A DNA stretch of 64,000 bases from an uncultured Gammaproteobacteria bacterium (GTDB taxonomy: Bacteria > Pseudomonadota > Gammaproteobacteria > HK1), in the NCBI GenBank assembly GCA_958295465.1, contig OY282353.1, positions 3,091,001 to 3,155,000 on the forward strand, written 5' to 3'. The notes beneath the pieces were generated by a model. It had not been told where the DNA came from and made no database searches. It saw only the letters and a list, made by a program, of their open reading frames with translations. A program made the translations under genes and the position numbers. Below are positions 1-8,178 of the stretch, one piece after another. Within the stretch, counting starts at the first letter, position 1, and each line of letters begins with the position of its first letter.

Positions 1-2
1 AC

Positions 3-929
3 GAGTACGGGCGCAACAACACCAACGTCGTGGAGACCTTCGTGCTCGCCGAAAAGGACGAGGGGCAGGTCGCGTACTACGACCCCGGCATCGGCACGGG
101 CGGCTGGGAGTACCACGAAGGGAGCGGAAAGCTCCGCGCCATGGGCGACCAGGCCACCGGATACGGCCTGCAAAAGAACGTCGAGGACGCCTACCGCTGC
201 CTGATGAACCGCTACGACGAAGGCGACCACGTGTACCTGTTCGGGTTCAGCCGCGGCGCCTTCACCGTGCGCTCCCTGGCCGGGATGCTCCACAAGTGCG
301 GATTGCTGGATACCGGCCACGACAACCTCGTCGAGTACGCATCGAAGATCTACAACACCGGGGGCAACGAGGACGTCGCCGGGGGCTTCCGCGAGGCGTT
401 CGGGCGCCGGTGTCCCATCCGCTTCATCGGCGTGTGGGATACCGTCGAATCGCTGGTGCTCAATGCGGGGAAGCGGTTCCACGACGCGACCCTCAATCCC
501 GACGTCGCGTTCGGGTATCACGCACTGGCGATCGACGAGAAACGCCGGGACTTCCCGCCCTGCACGTGGGACGAGGCGAACGCCGTCCCGGGACAGGTGA
601 TCGAGCAGGTCTGGTTCGCGGGTTCCCACTCCGACGTGGGCGGGTGGTACGACGAGCGGGGACTCGCGAACGTCACCCTGCACTGGATGCTCGGCAAGGC
701 CTCCGGGTGCGGGCTCCGAATCAGGGAGCGGGAGCTTGCCGCCCGTCGCCCCGACCCGCATGACGCGCTGCACCCGTCCCATACCGGGTTCTGGAAGATA
801 CGCGGCAGCCGCACGCGGAAGATCCCGGAGGGGGCGCGGATCCACAAGAGCGTGGTCGAGCGCATGGGGGAGCCGGGCAACAGGTACAAGCCCGGGAATC
901 TGCCCGCCGAATACGAGGTTGTGGAATAA
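3..929 (+). CDS. DUF2235-family alpha/beta hydrolase (5' end outside the window)
   Basis: The reading frame is open to the left edge, so the true start lies upstream; the GTG at 30 is only an internal candidate. DUF2235 proteins are alpha/beta hydrolases that include the Tle1 phospholipase effectors of type VI secretion. The nucleophile elbow GFSRGAF lies near residue 83 of the visible part. A Thr-Asn-Val stretch at the clipped N-terminus and the later VWFAGSHSDVGGWY motif, typical of the family near the catalytic Asp/His, are also present. No type VI genes are visible, so an effector role cannot be argued from context. The 3' end is intact and the CRISPR array starts about 80 bases downstream on the other strand. 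The family call is firm; the substrate is unknown. Confidence 0.85.
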   Translation, partial: EYGRNNTNVVETFVLAEKDEGQVAYYDPGIGTGGWEYHEGSGKLRAMGDQATGYGLQKNVEDAYRCLMNRYDEGDHVYLFGFSRGAFTVRSLAGMLHKCGLLDTGHDNLVEYASKIYNTGGNEDVAGGFREAFGRRCPIRFIGVWDTVESLVLNAGKRFHDATLNPDVAFGYHALAIDEKRRDFPPCTWDEANAVPGQVIEQVWFAGSHSDVGGWYDERGLANVTLHWMLGKASGCGLRIRERELAARRPDPHDALHPSHTGFWKIRGSRTRKIPEGARIHKSVVERMGEPGNRYKPGNLPAEYEVVE

Positions 930-1010
930 CGCCGGGGTTTCTGGATCCGGGCCTTACGGTTTCACGTCATGGGTGTGGTGTAAGGGGGGCAACAAACCGT
1001 CGTCGAAAAG

Positions 1011-1746
1011 GTCTCGATCCCTTCTTCATCAGGTCTGCTGTTGGAATTCCTCATCAGCCGGAAAGGGGACACGGGGGAGGGTCTTAATTCCTTCTTCGTC
1101 AGGTCTGCTGTTGGAATGAACGGCGGCTGCGTGAACACCATCGGGTCCGAGTCTTAATCCCTTCTTCGTCAGGTCTGCTGTTGGAATCTCACCTCGGCGG
1201 AATATTCTTCAAATGGGACCCGTCTTAATCCCTTCTTCGTCAGGTCTGCTGTTGGAATTCAGATCAAGCGGCGAATGAAACTGTCAATTCGGTCTTAATC
1301 CCTTCTTCGTCAGGTCTGCTGTTGGAATCCCTCGTGGGTCGTGGCTGGCCTCTCCGATGAGTCTTAATCCCTTCTTCGTCAGGTCTGCTGTTGGAATCCA
1401 TCGTGTCGGGAGGCATCGGAAGCGGGGCAGTCTTAATCCCTTCTTCGTCAGGTCTGCTGTTGGAATAAAGATGCAAAAAAGTGTTGACAACCCGAACTGG
1501 TCTTAATCCCTTCTTCGTCAGGTCTGCTGTTGGAATCCATCGCCGGGGACCACATCGACCGGCAGATTGGTCTTAATCCCTTCTTCGTCAGGTCTGCTGT
1601 TGGAATCGAAGAAACCTTGAACATCCTGAAAATCGCACTTGTCTTAATCCCTTCTTCGTCAGGTCTGCTGTTGGAATTCAGATTTCCCCGACATCGATGA
1701 CGCAATCTTGTCTTAATCCCTTCTTCGTCAGGTCTGCTGTTGGAAT
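1011..1746 (-). CRISPR. CRISPR array, 11 repeats of 37 bp and 10 spacers of 32-34 bp
   Basis: Repeats start at 1011, 1081, 1151, 1222, 1292, 1361, 1430, 1500, 1570, 1641 and 1710. Each is 37 bp and starts with G on the plus strand. Spacers between them are 32-34 bp and all different. The repeat at 1011 has three substitutions and the one at 1081 has one; the other nine are identical, so the old distal end is at 1011 and new spacers enter at 1746. This fits transcription on the minus strand, away from cas1 and cas2, with the transcript repeat ending in ATTAAGAC, a plausible eight-base 5' tag after Cas6 cleavage. In the terminal repeat this tag is changed to ATCGAGAC. Confidence 0.98.
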
Positions 1747-2153
1747 CCCCTGCCGCTGTTTTCTGGGTCGAAACAATGCCTTGAGACAGGGGTTGATCCA
1801 TCTTGGTTCGTATGATCGAGCTGACTCCGGATGTGCATGGTGGTGGTATCTGAAAAGCCAGGGTCCATAGGATGGCAAAGCATGATTCCGTTTGCAAGAT
1901 GGCCGCGGCCAAGAGACATCGGCCGGGCCGTTGTCAGCAGCGGATATGCGCGGACATCGTCCTGGCGCGGATCGATGTGTTCCTCGACATCATGAAGCAT
2001 GGCGAGTACCTCATGTCGTGTCGCGATGGCATGGAACACCGAGTACTGCAAGGGAGTCGCATGTCGGCACAATACACGATGAACGCGCTGGATGCGGCGT
2101 GGAGATGCGATATCGTAGCAGAGAAGCCACGGGGTGCGCCTGTTTGCGGGCAT
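1728..2153 (-). CDS. cas2: Second Cas2-like protein with a C-terminal tail encoded by leader and repeat
   Basis: Cas2 is the dimeric partner of Cas1 in spacer integration. The first ~95 residues fit the family: an N-terminal beta strand with the conserved Asp (WLLCYDIASP), RRIQRVHRVL, a Gln-Tyr-Ser-Val-Phe stretch, and DPRQDDVRAYPL. The ATG shares one base with the cas1 stop (TAATG), so translation is probably coupled. There is no stop after the domain. The frame continues ~45 residues through the presumed leader and ends at a TGA at 1730-1728, inside the first repeat, so the last residues (FQQQT) are repeat-encoded. Total length is 141 residues against the usual 90-100. It differs clearly from the Cas2 at 3296-3580, so it is not a recent duplicate. 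Confidence 0.8.
   Translation of the reverse strand: MPANRRTPWLLCYDIASPRRIQRVHRVLCRHATPLQYSVFHAIATRHEVLAMLHDVEEHIDPRQDDVRAYPLLTTARPMSLGRGHLANGIMLCHPMDPGFSDTTTMHIRSQLDHTNQDGSTPVSRHCFDPENSGRGFQQQT
1747..1870 (-). promoter_or_regulatory. Presumed CRISPR leader, embedded in the 3' end of the second cas2 frame
   Basis: By position this is the leader: it abuts the leader-proximal repeat and follows the conserved Cas2 domain. It is not strikingly A/T-rich, and no convincing promoter boxes stand out. It remains open in the cas2 frame through its whole length. The leader function is inferred from array polarity only. Confidence 0.45.
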
Positions 2154-3142
2154 TATGATCGGCTCGCGCCGGCGGGCGCAAAAGATGGAACATCGTGCCC
2201 CCTTTCCTCGAATTCCCGCGCCACGGCGCGCATCTGCCGACGAAGCAGGCGGCGCAGCGCGGTGCCCAGGGGATGGAAACGGGTGTAGAAGTGCTGCCGG
2301 GCGGCCTTGCCGAGCAGGACGGCTCCGCTGTCCTCCCGGAAACCCTTGGCGGTGAGGGTGCGCTCGCGAAACAACGTCCAGACCCATTCATCGACATGGG
2401 GCCGAAGCGGCTCGATGATATCGGCGGCGAGGGACTCCCGACCGTATGCCGGCTCATGATAGAGGCCGAGCAGCGGATCCAGGCCAACGGCGTGGCAGGC
2501 GACCACCGCCTCGAAATGCACGAGGGTATACCCGAGCGAGAGACAGGCGTTGACCGGATCACGGGGCGGGCGGCGGTTGCGGCCCTCGAATTGAAGCGAG
2601 CCGGGGAACAAAGTGCGATAGCCCGCGAAATATGCGGCCGCCCCTGCCCCCTCGATACCGAGCAGGCTGGCGATGTCCGGTGGCTGCGCGGCATCTGTAA
2701 TCCGGATCAACAAGGTTTCGATCTGCGTGATCGCTCGGGTGAGCGGCCTCCGCTTGTCGAGCCGACGCTCCAGCGCCCGGCGAAGCAGGCGAAGCTGCCC
2801 TTTCGTCTTCGCCTCGATCAACCGCCGGGACCACTGCGCCCTCGCCTCCGGGTCACGATAGGTGTCGAACTGCCCGAGCCGCCGGACGACGTCGTTGTGC
2901 GGCCGGCCGACACAGGTGGCGAGATGGCGGCTTTGCCGCCCGCTCAGAGACAGCACTCCGGCGCCCGCCTCGGTCAACGCGCCGAGTACCGAGGTCGAGA
3001 GCTGCACCCGCCCGCGCAGAACCACGCGCTCGATGCGAGACAGAGGCACCGAACCCCGGCGCCCGGCCGGCTCACGAAATTCCAGAGCGCCGCCGGAGAC
3101 CCGGAGCTCGATGTCCTTGCGATCGATGTAGAGCGTCGTCAC
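2153..3142 (-). CDS. cas1: Cas1 integrase
   Basis: Cas1 is the metal-dependent integrase that inserts new spacers together with Cas2. The N-terminus TTLYIDRKDIEL is the usual beta-sandwich start. The C-terminal catalytic domain shows the Glu in LLGIEGAGAAAYFAGY, the His in GLYHEPAYGRESLA and the acidic residues in DIIEPLRP that follow. I chose the GTG at 3142, with GGAG about ten bases upstream, because it places the protein start at the conserved strand; a TTG at 3172 would add ten unsupported residues. Length (329) is normal. It lies between two different cas2 genes on the same strand, 153 bases after the upstream one. Confidence 0.95.
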   Translation of the reverse strand: MTTLYIDRKDIELRVSGGALEFREPAGRRGSVPLSRIERVVLRGRVQLSTSVLGALTEAGAGVLSLSGRQSRHLATCVGRPHNDVVRRLGQFDTYRDPEARAQWSRRLIEAKTKGQLRLLRRALERRLDKRRPLTRAITQIETLLIRITDAAQPPDIASLLGIEGAGAAAYFAGYRTLFPGSLQFEGRNRRPPRDPVNACLSLGYTLVHFEAVVACHAVGLDPLLGLYHEPAYGRESLAADIIEPLRPHVDEWVWTLFRERTLTAKGFREDSGAVLLGKAARQHFYTRFHPLGTALRRLLRRQMRAVAREFEERGHDVPSFAPAGASRS

Positions 3143-3295
3143 TGTTTCGTTGCTCCCGTGTCCCCTGCGCAACGTGCAGCTCCCTGCACACTACGGGGCA
3201 TGGCCGCGATGGAGTGGTGCGCCATCCGAGGCACGAACGTCCCGTTTTCCCGCATGGCAGGCCCGTTGTTGAACGGATGACTCATCGAGGCCCTT

Positions 3296-3580
3296 TCATC
3301 CGACATAGAAGAAATCCGGGTCAACCGCCGGCGTCGCGATCCCGAGCAGTATCGGTCGGGCTCGCTCCTCGACCCGAAACAGCGCCAGACGATCCTCGTC
3401 CTCGTCGATGAGCGCCCGCGCCTCGGCCAGCAGCTCCTTACGCTCCGAAGGCGTGAGGAAGCATTCGAAAACGGATTTCTGGCCTCCGGTCGCGAAACGT
3501 TTGACCACGTGGCGGACCTTGCGCAGTCGGGAGGGCTCCGCAACGTCATACGCTGCGATGTAAAGGACGCGCCTGGTCAT
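3296..3580 (-). CDS. cas2: Cas2 adaptation protein
   Basis: A 94-residue Cas2 of standard length. Visible are the N-terminal strand and Asp of YIAAYDVAEPSRLRKV, the GGQKSVFECFL segment and a C-terminal strand rich in hydrophobic residues. Start: ATG at 3580; an upstream in-frame extension has no ribosome-binding site and no family similarity. It precedes cas1 by about 150 bases. Some Cas2 proteins have nuclease activity, but the main role is structural in the integration complex. With the second cas2 at 1728-2153 this locus carries two unlike Cas2 subunits around one Cas1. Confidence 0.93.
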   Translation of the reverse strand: MTRRVLYIAAYDVAEPSRLRKVRHVVKRFATGGQKSVFECFLTPSERKELLAEARALIDEDEDRLALFRVEERARPILLGIATPAVDPDFFYVG

Positions 3581-3848
3581 GGAAGGCTCCGAATTCCGAT
3601 TGTGGAATGGGAGTAAAGCACGGACGCTGCCGATTCGAACGACTGGCAAGGTTGCCGCCACGGGAGCTGCGGCGCCGACGGGCTTCGGGCGTGCCGTGCG
3701 TTGCCGTATTCCTCGTTCCCGGCGAAAAGGTCAGGTCCGATGCGGGACAGGAGGACGTCGGCGCTCGCGCGGGATTCGGAGTGCTTCCGATTCGATGAAT
3801 CCATGTGACCAGCAGCCCGGCAGGCCGGGGCAGGAAACACCGTACCCT

Positions 3849-4408
3849 TCATCGGATTGCGCGCGTCATGTCGAGTGCGCCGTACCACAGATCGCGAACG
3901 TTCAGGTTCCGAACGCGCTCCAGCATGAACGCCGAGAGAAACCCGACCATGCCGAGATGGCGGAATCCGTGGGTCAGGTCGAAGCTGACGGTACCTTTTT
4001 CGGCACGGCGTCCGCGATGGCGTCCAGGATGCGGTACTGCTCGTTCTCGTCCTGTCCGAATGGGATGAGTCGCGGGAACACGTTACAGTCGACCGCCCGT
4101 TTCATCAGCGGCGCCAACCGGTCGAGCAGCGGCTGTGTAACGGCCCCGGCGACTTCGGCATCGATCAGTTGAAGGCGTGCATCCTCGTCCTTGCCCTCCT
4201 CCGCCAAGTGCTCGACCAGCACCCCCCACTGACTGCTGCACGTCCCGAGGATGACGGTGGAGTCAGGTTTGAGATGCCGCGACAGAGCCAAGCCGAAGAA
4301 CGTGGTTCGATCCTCGGCTCCGTCAGGAAACCGGTAGACCGTCTCTCGATATCCCGTGTCCTTGTTCTCCCGGCTCCTGCCGAGAAACGTCACCAGTGTG
4401 TGGCTCAT
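3849..4408 (-). pseudogene. TM1812-family CARF protein, frameshifted and lacking its C-terminal effector domain
   Basis: The first part (ATG at 4408) reads MSHTLVTFLGRSR, then RETVYRFPDG and LGTCSSQWG, matching the Csx1/Csx2-like TM1812 family of type III CARF proteins. At an A5 run on the minus strand (3996-4000) the frame goes to an early stop. One base back, the protein resumes as VSFDLTHGFRHLGM followed by LWYGALDM, the CARF motif expected next, and ends at 3849. The joined product is about 186 residues, a CARF domain only; full family members continue with a HEPN RNase region that is not found in any frame downstream. It is either a decayed gene with a one-base deletion, a sequencing slip, or a -1 frameshift gene on AAAAAG. 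A CARF-only product could still bind or cleave cyclic oligoadenylate, but that is inference. Confidence 0.75.
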
Positions 4409-4464
4409 GTGGAATGCCCCCGAATCGATGGACAGGCGCGGCAATTGCTAGCCGGTTCGTGATT

Positions 4465-5751
4465 TCAGAAGCTCTCCGGCAGCTCCACCGGAAGTTGCGA
4501 AGGCTCGCTTTTCAGGCCGGCGACGAGCGCCAGAGCCTGCAGAACGGGCAGGAATCGAGCCTGCGTCCACGAATCGACTCGCCGCCAGTCCGCGGCGCCC
4601 ACCGGACGAAATCCGTGCGCCAGTATCGAGCTGTTGCGCAGGTCGAGCAGATCGCGGAGCTCCCGTCCGTGTCCGGCGATGAACACTTGGGCGGGTCCCG
4701 GCAGGCGGTGTTCCACCACTTGCCATGACTGCCAAAGCCCGATCCTGATCTTGCCGTCGCGGCCCGGGGGGGTGTCAGCGTCCGGCGGCAGCAAGTCTTG
4801 GGGGAAATCCGCGGTGTCGGCTCCGAGGACCGTTCGCAGTTGCCACTGGGCCGTCCACTCCACCAGGCGGTACCAGCGTGCCACCGCATCGTCGAACCGG
4901 CCTTGCTTCGCCCTCCGTTCCGCGTTCAGCCAGAGATCGAAGAGGCGTGCGGGTTCGTGTCTTTTGTCGTTCTCGTTCGCCTTCGCCAGTAATCGAAGCG
5001 CGGGCAGCATCTGCGGAAAACGCGGGGCAACCCGGCCGGCGTAGATGTCGATCAACTCGAGCGCACCGCCATGATCGAAGTCGTCCCAACGGGCAAGGGC
5101 ACGGCTCAGTGAGCGTGCAAATCCGAGCCACGCCCTGTCGGGATTGCCGGCGGCGATGCGGATGCCGTCCAGCCCCTCGGCGGCCTCGTGATACGCAAAG
5201 CGGCGCCAAGCATCGAGATAGGGCGTCATCGCACGGTCGAGGCGCAGGCGGGCCACGCTCGCCGCCATCGCCTGCTCGGTGCCGTCTTCCACACGGGAGA
5301 GGTTGGGACGGGCGCCCGCGATGAGTTGAAGCTCGATGTCGTCCCTCTCCAGGGTCGCGCACACCAGCGCCGCCGTCATCGTCTTGGTGCCGCCCGTGTA
5401 GTCGGCGATGAACCGCGCGCCGGGGAATCGTTCGGCCAGCTCGGCGGCGGCATCGCGCATGGCGAAAAAGGCGCTGTCGAGATCGTCGGCCGGAATCGTC
5501 CGTGCTTCGAAGTGCTCGGCATCGAGCCTCGCCTGGGCAGGGATGTTCGGCAGGGTCGGCCCGGCGTCGCCGAAATTTGCCTTGATGACGCTGCCCTTGC
5601 CGGTCACCTGGACGATGGAGCCCGGTCTGCCGGTCCCCGGGTCCCGATCGGTGCAGAAGAAGCAGACGTAACGAGGCGACGTGGACTCGATCGCCCTGAG
5701 AATCGGCTGATGGGCGCCGCCGACGGTGCAAAGAAGGATCGGGTTGCTCAT
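4465..5751 (-). CDS. TIGR02710-type CRISPR CARF-HEPN protein (Csm6/Csx1-like)
   Basis: Such accessory proteins of type III systems bind cyclic oligoadenylate through a CARF domain and, when active, cut RNA with HEPN. The N-terminus ILLCTVGGAHQPI and the motif DYTGGTKTM (residues 117-125) define the CARF half. A helical middle follows. Near the C-terminus, R372NSSILAH379 fits the HEPN R-x4-6-H motif. The length of 428 residues is normal. Start ATG at 5751. It lies 56 bases upstream of the frameshifted CARF gene and reads the same way, suggesting a short operon of sensors. It is intact, so it and the NE0113-type protein are the likely working receptors for Cas10 products. Confidence 0.85.
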   Translation of the reverse strand: MSNPILLCTVGGAHQPILRAIESTSPRYVCFFCTDRDPGTGRPGSIVQVTGKGSVIKANFGDAGPTLPNIPAQARLDAEHFEARTIPADDLDSAFFAMRDAAAELAERFPGARFIADYTGGTKTMTAALVCATLERDDIELQLIAGARPNLSRVEDGTEQAMAASVARLRLDRAMTPYLDAWRRFAYHEAAEGLDGIRIAAGNPDRAWLGFARSLSRALARWDDFDHGGALELIDIYAGRVAPRFPQMLPALRLLAKANENDKRHEPARLFDLWLNAERRAKQGRFDDAVARWYRLVEWTAQWQLRTVLGADTADFPQDLLPPDADTPPGRDGKIRIGLWQSWQVVEHRLPGPAQVFIAGHGRELRDLLDLRNSSILAHGFRPVGAADWRRVDSWTQARFLPVLQALALVAGLKSEPSQLPVELPESF

Positions 5752-5850
5752 GAATCGCTCTCTACCAGGAAGACGGATTGCCGGTATGGTGCCTCGGTGC
5801 TATGGTGCGACCGGCGTTGAGTCGGCGCCTGTGAATCGGAGTGCAATGTC

Positions 5851-6090
5851 ATGGCCCGTCTGACCATCGATCTGGATGACCGGACACATCGGGCACTCAA
5901 GGAAGCCGCGGCGCGGCAGAAGCGTTCCATGGATTCCATCATTGAAGAGAGTCTGGAGTTGAGGGGCATCCAACCCTGTGGCGCCGCCAGGGAGATTGCC
6001 ACGAAGGCGCGCGCGAAATCCGGCCTGGGTACAGAAGAAGCAATGGCTCTGGCGGTCGAGGAAACGAGGCGTTTTCGCAAGGAGGAGTGA
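5851..6090 (+). CDS. VapB-like ribbon-helix-helix antitoxin without a toxin
   Basis: A 79-residue protein beginning MARLTIDLDDRTHRALKEAA, a ribbon-helix-helix DNA-binding start, with a C-terminal tail (SGLGTEEAMALAVEETRRFR) of the kind that wraps a PIN toxin. GGAG lies about ten bases before the ATG. It is the only plus-strand gene inside the CRISPR locus. No vapC follows: the next gene is an opposing nucleotidyltransferase 62 bases away. It may be a leftover of a lost pair, or act on a distant toxin. Confidence 0.8.
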   Translation: MARLTIDLDDRTHRALKEAAARQKRSMDSIIEESLELRGIQPCGAAREIATKARAKSGLGTEEAMALAVEETRRFRKEE

Positions 6091-6152
6091 CATCGTTCGG
6101 TGCCCGCGGCAGAACTGGTCGCACCTCAACCAGTCGGACTGTTTCTCCGACT

Positions 6153-6440
6153 TCACAATGGTTGCGCCTCTTTCAACACCCGGTCGCGCAGCGCAGGGTG
6201 CAGACCCCGTTCAGTGACCACATCTACCCGGCGTTGCAGCAGATCCTGCACGTCCATCAGTAATCCGCCGAGGGCCAGCCCTGTCTTGTCACGGGGAAGC
6301 GAAACCAGCAGATCGACGTCGCTGGTATCGTCCGCTTCGCTCCTGACCATGGACCCGAATACCCGCACGTCGCGAACGCCGTGACGCTCGGCGATGGCGA
6401 GGATCTCGGCGTGGTTGTTTTCGATCAGTGGGTGCATCAC
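6153..6440 (-). CDS. MntA-type minimal nucleotidyltransferase (orphan antitoxin candidate)
   Basis: This 95-residue protein has the minimal nucleotidyltransferase signature G29-S30-x10-D41-x-D43, then a strand carrying a third acidic position (RRVDVVTE). MntA proteins usually pair with a HEPN RNase and silence it by AMPylation (type VII toxin-antitoxin). No HEPN gene is adjacent on either side. It lies between csm5 (65 bases) and the TIGR02710 CARF-HEPN gene, separated from the latter by the lone VapB-like gene. The family call is secure. Whether its target is the nearby CARF-HEPN RNase is a speculative but testable idea. Confidence 0.85.
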   Translation of the reverse strand: MMHPLIENNHAEILAIAERHGVRDVRVFGSMVRSEADDTSDVDLLVSLPRDKTGLALGGLLMDVQDLLQRRVDVVTERGLHPALRDRVLKEAQPL

Positions 6441-6504
6441 GGTCTTTCGATGGATGGATTCACTTCTTCTTATCCGTCCGTGGATTTCCAGGGAAGGCTT
6501 GTGG

Positions 6505-8178
6505 CTATCGCGTGCCTTCTCGGAGAGCGGATATCTGTTCTTTCCGTTCGCGTCCCTTCTTGCCCTTGGGAAAACCGATCCACTCGAAGACTCTTTCGAC
6601 CAGATCCGCAGCCTGGATTCTCATTCCCTCCGGATACTCTCTGGCATCTTTGAGGACTTTGAGCGCATGACCAGCCAGCTCACCGCCCTGGCGGTGCCTG
6701 GATATTTCTTCCTTCCGAGCCGAATCCAACCAGCGTCGCAGTTCGTCGAGCTCCCGCTCTTCGTCCGTCATCGCGGCACGCTTTGCCTCGCGTTCACGCT
6801 CCACCGCTTCCTGTTCGCGCCGGCGCCGCTCGGCCTCGGCTCGTTTGGCGACTTGCGCTTCCTGTTCCTGCCGGAGCGCGGCTCGACGTTGCATGACCTC
6901 GGCACGCCACTTCCGCTCAGCGGACGCGGCGCGAAACGAGTCGAGCACTTCGGCGATGCCGGGTCGTGGCGCGAGCTCGCCGTCACCTTCGGTCATCTCC
7001 ACCAGCACCCATCCGAAAGGCAGCAGACCGGATGAAGCATCGATGTGGTCGGATGCCAGCCACCAGGTGGTCGCTTCCTCCTCGTACCGATCCTCCTGAT
7101 CCTTGGGTGTCTTGATCCAGATGCTGCGCACACCATCCAGGGTTACAGATTCCGCGCTGCTGTGGCGGCCCACGCGGAGAAGAAAGGCGCGATTGGAATC
7201 CATAAGATCGCCCAATCCTTCCTCCTTGAGCCTCTGTACAGCGTCGTACCACCGCTCGTCGAGGAGACCGCGTTCGCGCAACGCCTCCGTCTCGCGTGCG
7301 AAGCTCCGGCGATAGAAACGGTTGCAGGCTCCGGCAATGTCCGCGGCCGTCCAGCGGAGGTCTGCCCTGGGCATCCGCCCGTTGCGTAGATCCGTACAGT
7401 GCAGCCTCAACCCGCCCCGGAATGCCCGCCCGCGCAGAGCGGGCACGACTTCGAGGGTCTGATACAGCCCTTTCTGTTCAGCTTGGGAGCGTACCTCCCG
7501 TCCGCCCTTGTCGGTGATCTTTCGTTTCTTGCGGTTGACCGCGAATACGATGGCCGTGTCCGCAGTGAGATCGTCCATTGCAAGGCCACCGGAGCCCATG
7601 GCGTCCTCGACATGGACGAGGCGCATGGGGTCGGTCTCGAAGCCCCAATAGTTGAAAAGCCGCTGCTGTAATTTGCGCGAATCCTCCCCGCCTTCGAGCC
7701 CCCGGCCTTCGTTCTCCTCGTTCAGAAGCGCGGTGCGGATTGCACCCTTGAGGCTCGACCCCGGCAGGATCGGGATGCGCGTATCGGGATGGGAGAAGGT
7801 CCGTTCGATTTCAAGCTTGTTGATCGCCTTCGTCTCCGTCTGCGCAACGGCCCCGATCCTGAGCTCGTACAGCTCTCGCACTCCGGTCGCCGCCTGCACC
7901 GCACGAGAGGCGTGCGCGATAAGTCCATCTCGCCTCTCGAAGAGAAATTTTCGAACTCCGGTCAGCACACGTTCGCCTTGCGCACCTTCAACCAACCCGA
8001 GCAGTCGGTTGCGGTCGGCCTCGTCGAGAACCGCTGCGAGGGCGCTCGACGAAAACTCGTAGAGCGCATCGGCATCCATCACGTAGCTCGTCGGGTCCAT
8101 GTCCTCGCCGCTGCCGATGTGGACCGGTGAGAGCGGCGTGACGGCCAGCCGGCAGGAAAAGAGGAAATCGGGCGTCAT
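6505..8178 (-). CDS. csm5: Csm5 with a long charged C-terminal extension
   Basis: Csm5 is the RAMP subunit at the 3' end of the crRNA in the type III-A complex. Family features are the N-terminal LAVTPLSPVHIGSGED and LPGSSLKGAIRTALL near residues 138-152. Residues from about 425 to 505 form a highly charged stretch rich in Arg, Glu and Ala (for example RRRREQEAVEREREAKR), predicted to be a long helix or coiled coil. A compact tail follows. Typical Csm5 proteins are about 350-450 residues; this one is 557. Its ATG overlaps the csm4 stop by four bases (ATGA), so the two are translated in sequence. The core assignment is firm; the role of the extension is unknown. Confidence 0.9.
   Translation of the reverse strand: MTPDFLFSCRLAVTPLSPVHIGSGEDMDPTSYVMDADALYEFSSSALAAVLDEADRNRLLGLVEGAQGERVLTGVRKFLFERRDGLIAHASRAVQAATGVRELYELRIGAVAQTETKAINKLEIERTFSHPDTRIPILPGSSLKGAIRTALLNEENEGRGLEGGEDSRKLQQRLFNYWGFETDPMRLVHVEDAMGSGGLAMDDLTADTAIVFAVNRKKRKITDKGGREVRSQAEQKGLYQTLEVVPALRGRAFRGGLRLHCTDLRNGRMPRADLRWTAADIAGACNRFYRRSFARETEALRERGLLDERWYDAVQRLKEEGLGDLMDSNRAFLLRVGRHSSAESVTLDGVRSIWIKTPKDQEDRYEEEATTWWLASDHIDASSGLLPFGWVLVEMTEGDGELAPRPGIAEVLDSFRAASAERKWRAEVMQRRAALRQEQEAQVAKRAEAERRRREQEAVEREREAKRAAMTDEERELDELRRWLDSARKEEISRHRQGGELAGHALKVLKDAREYPEGMRIQAADLVERVFEWIGFPKGKKGRERKEQISALREGTR

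Noticed and set aside
1467-1499. Spacer 7 contains a TTGACA box, suggesting a promoter within the array
   Set aside because: A single hexamer in an A/T-rich spacer without a matching -10; more likely viral sequence by chance.
1264-1912. Minus-strand frames with a repeated peptide (SRPDEEGIKT and IPTADLTKKGLR)
   Set aside because: They are translations of the CRISPR repeats and spacers; no start site or family.
2195-3280. Long plus-strand frame opposite cas1
   Set aside because: High-GC shadow frame; no similarity and no start signal, while cas1 is certain.
3577-3888. 103-residue minus-strand frame upstream of cas2
   Set aside because: Composition is not protein-like and it overlaps the end of the CARF pseudogene; treated as noncoding.
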